A stretch of 64,000 nt of DNA, from positions 325,840 through 389,839 of the forward strand of contig NW_017804464.1 of the NCBI RefSeq assembly GCF_001625305.1, read 5' to 3'. Shown one piece after another: positions 38,568-50,473 of the stretch; position 1 is the first letter of the stretch; each line of letters opens with the position of its first letter. The position numbers and the translations under genes were made by a program. The notes under the pieces are model-generated. The model worked only from the letters and a program-made list of their open reading frames with translations. It did not search any database and was not told the origin of the DNA. The DNA is from Branchiostoma belcheri. Taxonomy: Eukaryota > Chordata > Leptocardii > Amphioxiformes > Branchiostomatidae.

Positions 38568-39640
38568 TGAGCATATTCTGATTAGCATATGCCCAGCATA
38601 GTGTGATCTTGTTTTCAAGTCAGAAAAAAATGAAGCGAGTGAATCGAGAAATTGTGTTGTTGTTGGCTTAGGCACATTCTAACTAAGCAAATCAAGTACG
38701 TGTACGAGTGCTTAATGTGTAATTTTACTCTACCGAGGTAAGGCACTAGTAACGTACTTTGCCTTGACCTACTTTCTGAGCTGTAATGTGTATGAGCCTA
38801 TATTTTGTAGAAAATATCAACTTGGATACGGAAAAAATTACCACCAAATATAGCATTGCTTATACATGTACATTTCGTTGATATTCTTGTAAATACGTGT
38901 ATTGAGTGCAATCTGTACTCGTGGAGAGTATAACTTGTTTGCATACATACATGTTGCTTCGTATGTCACAAGTGTACAAATGTCACCTCTGTATCTCTAT
39001 TATATGAGCGCGTGTATCACACAACACTTTAGATTTATTCAAAAAAGACATTTAACAAACAATGGACTAATGCATGTATATCAGTTTAGGAAGAAACCTC
39101 AGCCACGGCCTGAAGTTCATTAGATATGCAAATACTTGACCTCCAGAAAATGCTCATTAACGACTTACTTGCGGAACAAAATCCTACCAAAGTACATTTA
39201 CAATATAATGAATATACACATATTTGTAGTAGTAATATGAATGCATTATGATCAAGGCTCTTCAAAATTGTCAATCCAATGCAGAGCACACCTATATTTT
39301 ACATACGCAGTCAAAGCATAAAAATACCAACATCTGGTAGTCATTTTATAAGGTGTGTGGAAGAAATTAGGTATAAAACTCCATCTATATGTTTCATTAA
39401 GCATTGTTATGTCACTCCTGTTATATATAAGATAAAATATTCAAACTTCGAAGGAACATAAACTAGATGTGAAAGTTGACATCCAAGCAAATACATCTGT
39501 TGACCACAGCATGGTTTCTTCGTTTCCACTTCATTCTTATTCATGAAGTAGTGAAGCGTACGGCTGACGAGAACAAAAAGAGGCAGTTTAGTACATATGA
39601 ACAGAACAAAGTGCAGCATCAGATACTATTGATATATATG
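38568..39640. other. Spacer between genes 2 and 3
   Basis: No exon recognised. A short direct repeat (about 40 bp) around 39465-39500 recurs imperfectly around 39650-39690, spanning the tentative gene 3 end. A minus-strand AATAAA at 39034-39039 could serve gene 3. Confidence 0.45.
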
Positions 39641-42600
39641 TTAGACTAGATGTGACACAGGTGGCATCCAAACAAATGTGGATATATCGAAAAGAAGGTA
39701 AACAAGTCGAAGCTTCATCTCCTTTAAGAATGGAAGGAAACAGGCATAATATATATACAGACTGTTACCTTGTGTGCTTGAATGATCCTGTCCAGGTTGG
39801 TTTTCAGTTGAGGAAAGGTCGGCCTGTCTTCTGGCAGAGTCGTCCAGCAGTCTTCCATCAAGGCGAAGCTGTGCAGGTATATTTACATGTATAGATAAAG
39901 AAGAAGTTATTCATGTTTTGGTAGCTACTTTCCTAATTCTTTTGCAATGCCCAGTGATACAAGTGGTAGAATTTTGCTTAGTAATTCCAACACATCTTAT
40001 TTGAGATGTTACTATCTCTAAGGGCATACTTACAGTTCATCTGGGCAGTACAGCGGCTTCTCCAGCCGGCCGCCATCTTTGATCATGTCCATCATCCGTT
40101 TACCCTTCATCCCCCCGTATGGCAGATGTCCTACACGGTGGATGAAATGTGTTAAATCCAACACAAATACAAATGTGCATATTGATACGTCACGAAAAAT
40201 GGAGAAAGCTTTTTGGATAGGGGCTTAGAGAAAGGTTTGGACCCCTTCCCTCTTTCCAATTACATCCTTGTTATGTGACAATGCTAAAATAGGAAAATGA
40301 AAAAAAAACGCCAATATATACCGAATATACACAATACATGTGCATCATCATTTCGGACTTAATTTTTCTATACAGGTGTTCCTGTCTTCCATATATTATG
40401 ATTTTCATCCACAAATTCTAGACAGACATGTAGATATTAATATGTATATTAGAAATGTAAGTATTTATGCATACCCATGGACATAATCTCCCACAGGAGA
40501 ACACCGAATGACCAGCTACAGAATAGAAAACAAGTTAGGAATCTCTTAGGGAATAATGTGTACCTTACTTTCGCGCACACACTCTCACAAAAGTACGAAT
40601 TCTGAAATTTCCAAGCATGATTGAAGTTGAAGTTGAAAGTGATACTATTTTGTAGATGTCTAAAATAAATGCACCGCAAGATAATAGATATAAATCAGTA
40701 TCATTTCTAGTACATTCCAAAAACTAAGAGGTGGTTATTGAAAGTGTGATGAAAGAATCCTCATACTCACACGTCACTCTGAGTTGTGTACACGTTGTAG
40801 AACAGTGACTCATAGGCCATCCACCGCAACGGGAGCTTGGTCTGAGATAGATATACAATGACAGCTGTGATTCAATCATCATATAAAGTTGTAGAACACT
40901 TATGTCTTGTCAAAAATAGTACATTGTCATACTTGAAGGGAGCTACATACTGCACAGCCCTTACCTGTGTAGTCTTTACGTACTCTTCACTTTCATAGAT
41001 GTCCCTGGACAGTCCAAAATCAGACACTTTGGCCACCAAGTTCTTTCCAAGTAGGATGTTCCTTGCTGCCAGGTCACGGTGGACACACTGTGGGGAGGAT
41101 TTCGTAGCAAGGGTTGGCTAAATCACATCATTATTTGTATTGTCACTCAGATGCTGCTAAGATAAAAAAAAGGTGCATGAAGGATGTGTGCTTTCATTGT
41201 GTGACAATATCAATCATTGCAAAGCCATAGATGATAGTTAAGAAGACTTATAACCACTTAACTATCAAGTGAGTACCATGAGTGTACAACTTCGTTTTAG
41301 GTCGCCACCAACATAGAAAACAACACATAAAACAACACGCAAAGCAACAATTTAAATTAATGATTGAATCATAAACAAATGATCAAAGGTTTCTATTCCA
41401 AATAAATAAAAGACTGATAGGACTGTTATAAAAATAAATATTACAAAATAATTATTTTGTATTATGTAAAAGACATTATGAGTGTTTGGATACGTTACCT
41501 GCACGGCTGCAAGGTGGCTCATTCCAGCTGATACATCGATGCCAAACTGGATGAGCTGCTCTAAGTCAATAACTGGAGTAGGCTGATTTTGGTACTCCGA
41601 GTTAGCAATAGAGTTGGTCTTCAGCCAGTCCCTCAGACAGCCGTTAGGGGCGTACTCAACAACTATCATCAACGGTCCTAAAACATGGATGGTAATATGG
41701 ATTTATCCAAAGGACAAGGATCTACATTTTGATTGAGTAGTCATGACTGTATTGGCCAACAGGTATAGATATTGAGAATTACAATTAATCAGTTGTCTTT
41801 ACTGTATATTCCTGCCCGAATAATAGCCAAATGGGCTACATGCACATGTGTGGTCTAGAGGTCATAAAAGATGGAGTAATGAACACTGTAACACGGATAC
41901 AGAAGAAATAAACTTTGATTGCAGTGAATATTAGATATATAACAAGTTACATCCTGGTCATATCATAGGATGAGCATCCATAGCAAATGGACTATGTAGT
42001 TCATCAAGAAGATACACCCTGTCTTCCCAATACCTACCTCCTTTTGTGCACGCTCCAACCAGGGAGATGATGTTGTCATGACGACCAACAGTCACCAGGA
42101 TCTCCAGTTCACCCAGAAGGTCTTTCTTGTCACTATCAGATGCAGAGTCTGGCATATTTTTGGATGTACAGACATTTGTCAAAACCAAAACAATGATTCT
42201 TGTAACTTAAAAAAAGTGTACTTGTGAGAAAATCAGTTAGTTTCCACTTTGATTTGACTGGACCAGAAAGCATTGCAAAGACCGACTGATTTTTTTACCT
42301 CTTAAAGTCTTGACAGCCACAGTGGTTGTCACCCGTCGGTTACGGACTTCTCCGAGGCGAACCTCCCCGAACTGCCCCCTGCCGAGCCGCCTGCCTAGGC
42401 TCAGACTGGACCGAGGGATTTCCCAGAAGTTGTGGGTCGAGATCGGTGAATCCGACGAAATCTGTAACGACAAACCAAACGTTGCAGCGTGTGTGGAGGC
42501 AGTAATGGATTGAATTGAAAACAGGACAACAAGCAAAGAAAGAATTACATCAGATGCTGAATGATCTGTAACATACCTGTATTTCTGAACCGTTCAGTTT

Positions 42601-45600
42601 CTGTAGCAATGCTTTAAGTCGCGCTCTTGGTCCAACCATAGGGACAAGGTCCTTCATCATCGCGTTATCAAGATGGCGCAACGCCTCTCCATCAACGTCG
42701 TTCTCTGTACACGAAACAAACGTTCTTAACATTCAATTCAATATAATGGATTTATCAGTAATCACACAATTCGTGCCAATACATAGGTGTGTTGCATATA
42801 TTGTTTAATCTCAATGTCACTTATTGAGATCTATCAAAAATACTTCCATGAATTATGTTTTAATTGGCGATGTGGATTCTGAGGAAAAAACGTCAGTCGT
42901 ATCATAATGATTCTAACCATACCCCTAAAAGCCCTCGCACACTCCTGCAGGCCATTGTCTATTAGAAACTTTTGTACGTCTTCGACTGTGGTGAGGTTTG
43001 ATAGTCCAGATATCTGAGGAAACAAAATTGTATAGAATTTAGCACAGAATGACTTATGGATATATATAAACAAAACTTCATTGATATAGTACTAATTACA
43101 TGTAGCATGATTGAAATATTACATTTAAAGATAAGTGTATTTGACGGCTGTCCCGACAGAGTGAGTCAGTGAGAGTGATTGAAATCTCGTAGTTATAGTA
43201 GCTCCTGTATCTTCGACGAATAATTCTATCACGGGAAAATACTTACAGATGTATCTCTGGAATTTGCCGGATCGAATGACTCGTTTGTAGCACCACCTGC
43301 CACTGGCTGATCAGTGATGTCCTTCAGTGGTACGTCTCTTCGTTTGGGAACGTTTTTATTTGTCCTCCTGCAAATACAAAATGTTTGTCAACATGCATCA
43401 CGATTCTGTCGGTATAATAGCTGTTACTAATAGTTGGCCCACCGCAGCTACTTACAGGCTAGTTATAACATATTTATCTCAATTCACAGCTTCATAACAT
43501 AAACACAATATTCATCATAAGAGAAATGTTATATTACACTACATTCGTCTTAGGTTATGACAAATCCTTATGGTATATGAATCTGATCCTGCAAGGTAAA
43601 AATTACAGCTGAAGAAAGATCGTAATAATCACATAGGTACGTTACTCTAAGCTATACGTTACCTAAATGCAGAAATATTGTCGAGATCTGCAGTTCTTGT
43701 AGTATATTAGATCTACGAAAATTAAAAGGTATAGATGTTACAGCACGTACCTGCAGTAGAAAACGACCGCTCCAACTGCACCAATGGCAAAGACACCTGC
43801 TACAACACCCACGATGATCCCTACCACTGGAACACCAGGTACATTTTGTTCTGGAGTACGATACAGAACACAGTTTGTTAAAACATATGCGGGTTTGGTG
43901 CCTGATAGGCAATATAAGAAAAGTAAATAATAATATGTAATAGACTTTGAGCAAGCATACATGTTAATGGTGACTTAGCCAAATAAGTTTTATGCAGACA
44001 TGAAAAAACACTGGTAGGCATCGTGTCATACGATTCTATGGCTAGTTAATGATAAAGTATCCAAATATGTAGTACATTAAGGTCTAATGGCTAACCTGTA
44101 CACCATGTACCATTCCCTTGGTATCCTGAATCACACGAACAGTTAAAGGATCCTTCCATGTTGGAGCAGGTTGCGTGGATGTGGCAGTTGTCAGCATTGG
44201 TATAGCATTCATCTACATCTGTAAAGTTCGAGATATATATTTGAATTTGAATAATTATGAGTATAAGACATATCTTGATAAATAGCTTATGTACAAATAC
44301 AACTGACACAGAGCTTTAAGTCATGAACAACCTCAACACAAAAAGCTTTCATGTAATATATAAATGTTCCTGATTTTTTATGATGCAGAAATATTTAATA
44401 ATGTTTGTATAAAATTGCATCACTTTCATACCTGAACATGTAACTCCATCCCCCATGTATCCAGTATTACAGGTACAGATGAAGGACCCGTCAGTGTTGG
44501 TACACATAGCCAGCTGGGTGTGGCAGTTGTCGGTACCGGCAGTGCACTCGTTGATGTCTGCAAAGACGGTATGCAGGTAGTAAAACGAATTGAGGTAATT
44601 TGGAAGATATGAGTTGTAGGCATAAGTTACACTTGTATACCACTATACAGTATACAAGAAGTAAAACCATACCTGTACACGTAACTCCATCCCCAGTGTA
44701 TCCTGTATCACAGGTACAGATATAGGACCCATCAGTGTTGGTACATGTAGCCTGGGTGTGGCAGTTGTTGGTACCAGCAGTGCACTCATTGATGTCTGTA
44801 AAGAAGATATGCTGGTAGTAAAAGGAATGGTGATGATGATGTGATTTGGTGAATATGACTTGAAGGCACGACTTAAACAAAGAATTATACCGCAGGAGGT
44901 AAAACAATGCTGTGCTCAAACGGAGAAAAGCATACCTGAACATGTAACTCCATCTCCAGTGTATCCTGTATTGCAGGTACAGTTGTGGGACCCCACAGTG
45001 TTGGTACATGTAGCCTGGATGTCACAGTTGTCAGTGCCGGTAGTGCACTCGTCTATGTCTGTAAAGTTAAAAATGTTTGACTAGGATTGACTCTAAAGAC
45101 AAAGTAGGTTGGTCAATAGTTGCAAAACATAGTTCTTCACTATAGTTTAGAAACTCACCTGTATCACAATCAGTCCCCTCCCATCCAGTATCGCAGGTAC
45201 AGCTGTACCGGTCCAGTTCACTTGTACATGTCCCATGCACACAGGGGGCAGCAGCACAGAAGTCAATTTCTGCATACAGGCAACAATAATAAACGTAAGG
45301 ATCTGTTCAAATTCTATCAACTAGATCATTCACAGTATAGCAGGTTCCTCGTCGCAAATAACCGAGTTCCAACATAATTCTATAGTAGCAGCAGAAAACG
45401 GTCACAATCATTTTGGCTTAAATAGTAAACGGAAATATATGAATGATTTACCCCATAGAGTTTCTTTCCAAATATAGATTTGAAGTGTTGGGAGTGTCAG
45501 TACACAGGGGATATTTCACGTCCAACTAAGTCATATAACCCAGCCATAATCATAACATTTGCTATACATGCAATATAGCAAGTAAGACATCTAGTTTTTT

Positions 45601-46747
45601 ATTAAGTTCATACTATGTAGTTGGTTTAACTTCTGTGATTGCTTGATTGATGTAGTTTATGATCAGATGTCAGACATACCTTTTCGTTGATAGTAGTCGA
45701 ACCTGCCAGTCTTGTCGTCAGTCAGTGACACATTGGCAGTGTCTTTGCTGTCCACACTAAGAACGCACTTGTTGTAGTTATTGTCCATGTCAAACGACCT
45801 GCACCTCCCGGCCGCTACATTACCGTACCCCTGGATACAGTGTAGCGCACAGACGGCGGGGTCACTTACGTAGGGGATTGTTGCATCGTTATAGCCATCT
45901 AAGCCTTTGTTGTCGTAGAAATCGAAGAACTGGAGAATATCTGTTCAAAACACACAAATTTGTATCATGTGATACACAGGAAAATGTGTATGATGAAGAA
46001 CATCCCATTCAAAGAGTAACAAACATATGAAGATCAGCTGTAAACGTTGGTGGAGGTTGAATGTCAAAAGTTTTAAACGAAACATTCTTTTTCGCCAGAA
46101 AGTATACAGGTATCTGCTAAATGATATGAGGGTCGAAGAGAAACCTACCTTTCTTGTGATAGTAGTCGAATCTAGTTATCGGACTTCCTTGTATATGATC
46201 CGAGGGGTTTGTGACTTTGCTAGCCGTGCTTAGGATACAGGCTCCATCTCCGTCGTTGTCGTAGTCGAAAGACAGACATGTTCCAATGGGAACTGTTGTA
46301 GTTCCCTGCAGACATAACGTGGCACATTTGGCCGGAGTGATTCCCCGTATAACCTCATCGTCATGTCTGTTGAGAGCATAGCCATCGTCACGGTCAAAGA
46401 AGTCCAGTGGAATCGAACCTGTAGTGCATGTTTCATGAAGACTTAAGAGTTCAGTAGAATGTAACTAAACACATCATGGTACAGTGTTCACTACTGCTGT
46501 CGATAGAAGGACATGGGAATGTAAACTTGATGACAGATGTGCCAGCGTAGGCACAGGAAGAACTAACGTAGATATTAGGGACATATATTGGACGTGGTAT
46601 GGTTCTGCAATTGTCCACCCTAGCTAATTATAAGTTCTTGCAATCTAAGTATGATAGTTGCAAACTCAGTACTACAGAAAACTCACCTTCTGAGAGGGCG
46701 ACCATGCAAGAGAGGACTAGTCCAAACACCAGCGCGTGAATGTGCAT
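39641..46747 (-). CDS. Gene 3: receptor tyrosine kinase with two PAN domains, five EGF domains, juxtamembrane SAM and kinase
   Basis: Predicted single-pass receptor kinase. Exons 5-prime to 3-prime: 46687-46747, 46149-46418, 45680-45940, 45159-45269, 44936-45058, 44673-44795, 44432-44557, 44096-44218, 43751-43901, 43247-43367, 42923-43013, 42577-42704, 42299-42461, 42038-42148, 41499-41677, 40965-41087, 40771-40841, 40475-40515, 40034-40130, 39769-39868, 39641-39721. Sum 2655 nt (884 aa plus stop), phases continuous. The start ATG begins a classic signal peptide ([14 protein letters not shown]). An upstream in-frame ATG exists but would put about 60 polar residues first. The transmembrane exon could alternatively start at 43850, also in frame. 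The last exon, after a 47-nt intron, is tentative. No FReD, Ig or FN3 exon is present. Confidence 0.87.
39769..42461 (-). other. Gene 3 exons 13-20: tyrosine kinase domain
   Basis: Intact kinase: GRGQFGEV loop, [49 protein letters not shown] and [12 protein letters not shown]. Intron positions equal those of gene 2. Exon 42038-42148 is nearly identical in DNA to gene 2 exon 24026-24136, more so than the other kinase exons appear to be. Confidence 0.9.
42577..43901 (-). other. Gene 3 exons 9-12: transmembrane, linker and SAM domain
   Basis: The membrane span ([23 protein letters not shown]) is followed by a basic linker and two SAM exons ([21 protein letters not shown], then [11 protein letters not shown] and [14 protein letters not shown]). 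The SAM intron sits at the same place as in gene 2. Confidence 0.85.
44096..46418 (-). other. Gene 3 exons 2-8: two PAN/apple-like and five EGF domains
   Basis: PAN exons 46149-46418 ([21 protein letters not shown]) and 45680-45940 ([22 protein letters not shown]). EGF exons follow at 45159, 44936, 44673, 44432 and 44096. The last four are calcium-binding EGFs of the D-[IV]-[DN]-E-C type with the pattern CTNTDGS-C-C-x-TGYTGDGV. They form a recent repeat, with three nearly identical units. Confidence 0.85.
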
Positions 46748-47099
46748 GTCAGTTGTAGAAGGGGTGTTTCGCTGTGGCACTGATATGTCTAGGCTGTCTG
46801 TATCAACTACATAGTATGAGGAGCACCGACTTGGGCCAAGATTAGATCCAACGTCCACGATTCCCACAGGTATACTCATTCGAGTCCTAAGGTCATGCAA
46901 AATGGCCGCCAATGGTGTTATCGGGTATGGCAAATAATACAGACCGCAACTTGGGGTTGGTTAATCATTGACTACAAATGAACGTCTACTGTTAATGCAG
47001 CATGGGAACAGATTATTTCAAACACGTACAGTTGCTACAATTTCCCCATCCCCTAACATTTAGAACGACACCAAAAGACACATTTTTCACACATTATGT

Positions 47100-47244
47100 G
47101 CTGAATTCGAAGACGCGTACGTCAAACCTCATGATAGTAATCCAAGTAGTGGTACAAGTTGATCAGACAGTAGTCGTATGCTGCTTTACGCAACTTCTGT
47201 GACCCGACCCGGTGCATGTTATTAGCATTCGGACAAATAATAAA
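47100..47244 (+). pseudogene. 3-prime end remnant of a third NXPE gene copy
   Basis: This segment aligns with the sequence after the two NXPE stops (53785-53915 and 61850-61965). Shared points are CATGATAGTAA, CAGACAGTAGT and the AATAATAAAGAATC poly(A) region. No coding part is left; the foldback element begins just after it. It shows the NXPE array once extended further left. Confidence 0.6.
47239..47244 (+). terminator. Poly(A) signal of the NXPE remnant
   Basis: AATAAA in the same context (AATAATAAAGAATC) as in both NXPE genes. Confidence 0.5.
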
Positions 47245-47249
47245 GAATC

Positions 47250-48396
47250 CATTCATTTACATTCTTTATTCCTCCATCCAGGACAGCCTATTGAAATAAA
47301 ATACATTCATGCATGGACATACAATTTTATACAGAATTATTCTTTCACATTACACATTTCTAGAATAAAAGCTTACTAGCAAAGCAAAACTTTCCAACCA
47401 TCAGAACTGATTACTAGTTTATCACGCTGTATGTGCGTCTCTCTCACTGGAGGACCAGCCCAACAACTGAGTCCTTAAATACCCACGAGACAAGTCAGTA
47501 TGAATGACACTGTTTTCAGTATAAACTGTCGAAACGTAAGCCATTTTACATAAAATATCTTTCTCATGGCAAATGGTTAGAATAAATGTTCCAAACTATC
47601 ATCATAACTGGGCAGCCATCCAGCCTGATCATAATACATTGTATTAATCTCTCTCATTGCACGTGCTCAACAAGTCGAGTCAAAGCATTTCGGGTCAGTA
47701 CATAGGTCAGTTGCAAATTTCTAGCATAAAAGCTTACTAGATATCAAATCTCAAAGCTGACCAACCATCTGAACTGGTTACTGGTATATCAAGCTCTCAC
47801 TCGCTGGTGTGCGCTAACAACCATTTGTTACGAGAAAGATATTTTCCTGTAAAATGGCTTGCGTTTCGATAGTTCAAACTGAAAACAGCGAACAGAGTGC
47901 CATTTATACTGACTTATCTTGTGTCTAGTAAGGACCCAGTTGTTGGGTTGGCCCTCCAGTGAGAGCCTGATATACCAGTAACCAGTTCAGATGGTTGGTT
48001 CAATGTATTATGATCAGGCTGGATGGCTGTCCAGTTATGATGATAGTTTGGAACATTTATTCTAACCATTTGCCATGAGAAAGATATTTTATGTAAAATG
48101 GCTTACGTTTCGACAGTTTATACTTAAAACAGTGTCATTCATACTGACTTGTCTCGTGGGTATTTAAGGACTCAGTTGTTGGGCTGGTCCTCCAGTGAGA
48201 GAGACGCACATACAGCGTGATAAACTAGTAATCAGTTCTGATGGTTGGAAAGTTTTGCTTTGCTAGTAAGCTTTTATTCTAGAAATGTGTAATGTGAAAG
48301 AATAATTCTGTATAAAATTGTATGTCCATGCATGTATGTATTTTATTTCAAGCAAGAGGCTCTCCTGGATGGAGGAATAAAGAATGGAAATGAATC
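47250..48396. mobile_element. Nested foldback element, about 1.15 kb
   Basis: Outer arms of about 390 bp (47250-47640 and 48000-48396) are inverted copies, over 90 percent alike. The centre (about 47700-47995) holds further, more diverged and shorter versions of the same blocks (TTCTAGCATAAAAGCTTACTAG, CAGTTGTTGGGTTGGCC), so the whole folds as a double hairpin. No coding capacity. Confidence 0.85.
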
Positions 48397-48599
48397 TGTT
48401 GAAGCCCGGTGGTGAGGTCACGGGTTCGTCCCGGCGTGTTTTTCTCAGCAGGGCCCGGGGTGATCTTAAGTTTGAGTTAAAATCAATTCGGCGACCGCAC
48501 GGGGTCAAAAATCGGCTGGCAGCCGTCGGGAACCCCGCCAGTCTCCGAGAAGGTACCGTGCGATAGTGCCCAAAAACAGCTCGCAAACGCGCCACACGG

Positions 48600-48725
48600 G
48601 CCCCGATTTTGAATTGTGACCTGGGCTTCTTGTGGAAGGAACCAACAAAGTCAAGTTCAAGGAGAAACTTGCAGAATCGTCAAAGGTCACACAAACCTTT
48701 GTTGTTTCTACATGCTGGCAACAAC
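48600..48725 (+). other. Probable 5-prime UTR exon of NXPE gene 4
   Basis: The block ending GGCAACAAC followed by donor GTAAGT is conserved before the second NXPE gene (57610-57726, donor GTGAGT), although the intervening intron diverged. An acceptor TTTCTCTTCAAAG just before each NXPE ATG could receive it. The 5-prime end is unknown. Confidence 0.45.
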
Positions 48726-48729
48726 GTAA

Positions 48730-50450
48730 GTTCAGACATTTTCTCTCAGAAGTACCTTTATAGACTTATGTAACATCCAAAGAACAGAATTGTGTTCGTG
48801 CTTTTAGTCCTTAAAAAGGACTCTGGCTGCAGTGAAGCACAAAAAGTATGACACGAGAAGAATGTAGTAACGGTTGACTTGGCAGGAAATGTTCGATAAC
48901 ATAAACTACTAGACTTCAATACATGATTGATTTTCCAAATTTAAAGTTGCAGATATGACTTTGTAACATGTACCTGGGCCATTCTACATGGTTTGATAAT
49001 GTTACTAGTACTGTAAAAACTAGTATTACAGAAAAATATTTAAAAAGTCTGCTAATCTGTTCCAACCTTTGTTTTGTAGCGGCTAAGCAGTCTAGAGTAC
49101 TTTATACAAACTGCTGGGAAGGTCACGGTACAGCACTTTCTTGTTCTTACCCTGGGTAAGGACCGGGCCTCTGCCCATGATTTCTAGACGCCGTTTAATA
49201 CTAATTATTAATTAATATATCCCTGAAGTAACAGGAACTTAGGATTTCAGGAACTTGTCTGTACATGGAGGTGGCTGGAAAGAGTAGAAATTGGCCAAAT
49301 AGACAGGGGAGTTGGCCCGCTAGAGAGTACACCACCCGGAGCCTGGTAGAGGCTATATCGGAATCGTAGATTTCGGCAAAAAGGTCAAGAGAGTCAGAAA
49401 AGACAAACAAAGACACCTGAGAGGAGGAAATGCATCAATAGTGAAATACAGACCACAATTGCCTTTTTGTCCATGACACTGAAATTCCCACACAACAAGA
49501 GGCATATTGTATTACTAGTATAGGCAGTATCCTAAACTATAGCTACTATCACCCCCTCGTTTGTATTTACTTTTCATAATAAAGTAAAAGAGCTTTTAAA
49601 CTGTTTTAGATTAGGCTGTTAGTCCCCATACAAAACGTTACTAACACACAATCATTATGCACTGTAAACAAAATTTCCCCAGTACTAAGCGCTTGTACAA
49701 ACTCTAAAGAACATTTAAGCAGTCAAAGCACTCTCTTGTTACCGTTTTCGGCTTCTATGTTTAGTACTTAAACATATCAGATCAAGTGAACGCACAGAGG
49801 TGAGAGGTATATTCTGAACAATGGGTAAAAGAGACTTTAAAAAAAAGTCGAGACGGTGAACGATATCGCACTCCAAACAACTGACGAAGTTATCCTGAGA
49901 AGACAATTGCAAGGTTTTGTCTGTTTGAACCATTTATAGGCTCCGACTGTTCTTTGTACTTTTATATCAGCAGTTTTTATGCTCAAAAGACGGTGTCCCA
50001 TCAATAGCAGCCAAAGGACTGACGTGTTACTAGTATCAGGACATTACATCAAGTAATGCAATACAAATCGTATCGTAGCACAACGTAAATAGTAATTTCA
50101 GCCGTTAAAATAATAATTTTACATCATAACATAAAACATATAAATATAAACTTATATATGTAAAATCACCATCATTTCCGAGTACATACTAACTTATGTT
50201 GCGGTTGTACTATAGTTATTAGTGACACTATTATTAGTAAAACTAGCTATAGCATGACATTATATTGAAAATTCAGTACAGGTGATGATTTTACATGTTT
50301 AGCAGGCGGATCATAAAAGGTAGAGCACTGTTTCGGTAGCGTAGTAGGAACAGCCCCTTCCCCTCTCAATTTCTAGTACAGGGTAAGATTTATAATGTGA
50401 AATGAAAATAGTATGAAACTAATAGTGAATCATGGTCCTTATTATTATTG
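48730..50450. other. First intron / 5-prime region of gene 4
   Basis: AT-rich. The part at 49490-50420 is alignable with the region before gene 5 (58280-58860), including GGACCATGG-like and TATCCTAAACTATAGCT blocks. The part at 48900-49480 has no match there. No exon evident. Confidence 0.5.
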
Positions 50451-50473
50451 CAGCTTTCTCTTCAAAGGCAAGA

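Noticed and set aside
46747-46933. Longer gene 3 start at the upstream in-frame ATG
   Set aside because: Would place about 60 polar residues before a clean signal peptide; the ATG at 46747 fits a secreted N-terminus.
48400-48450. tRNA gene suggested by GGGTTCGTCCC
   Set aside because: A lone B-box-like stretch with no matching A box or cloverleaf arms nearby.
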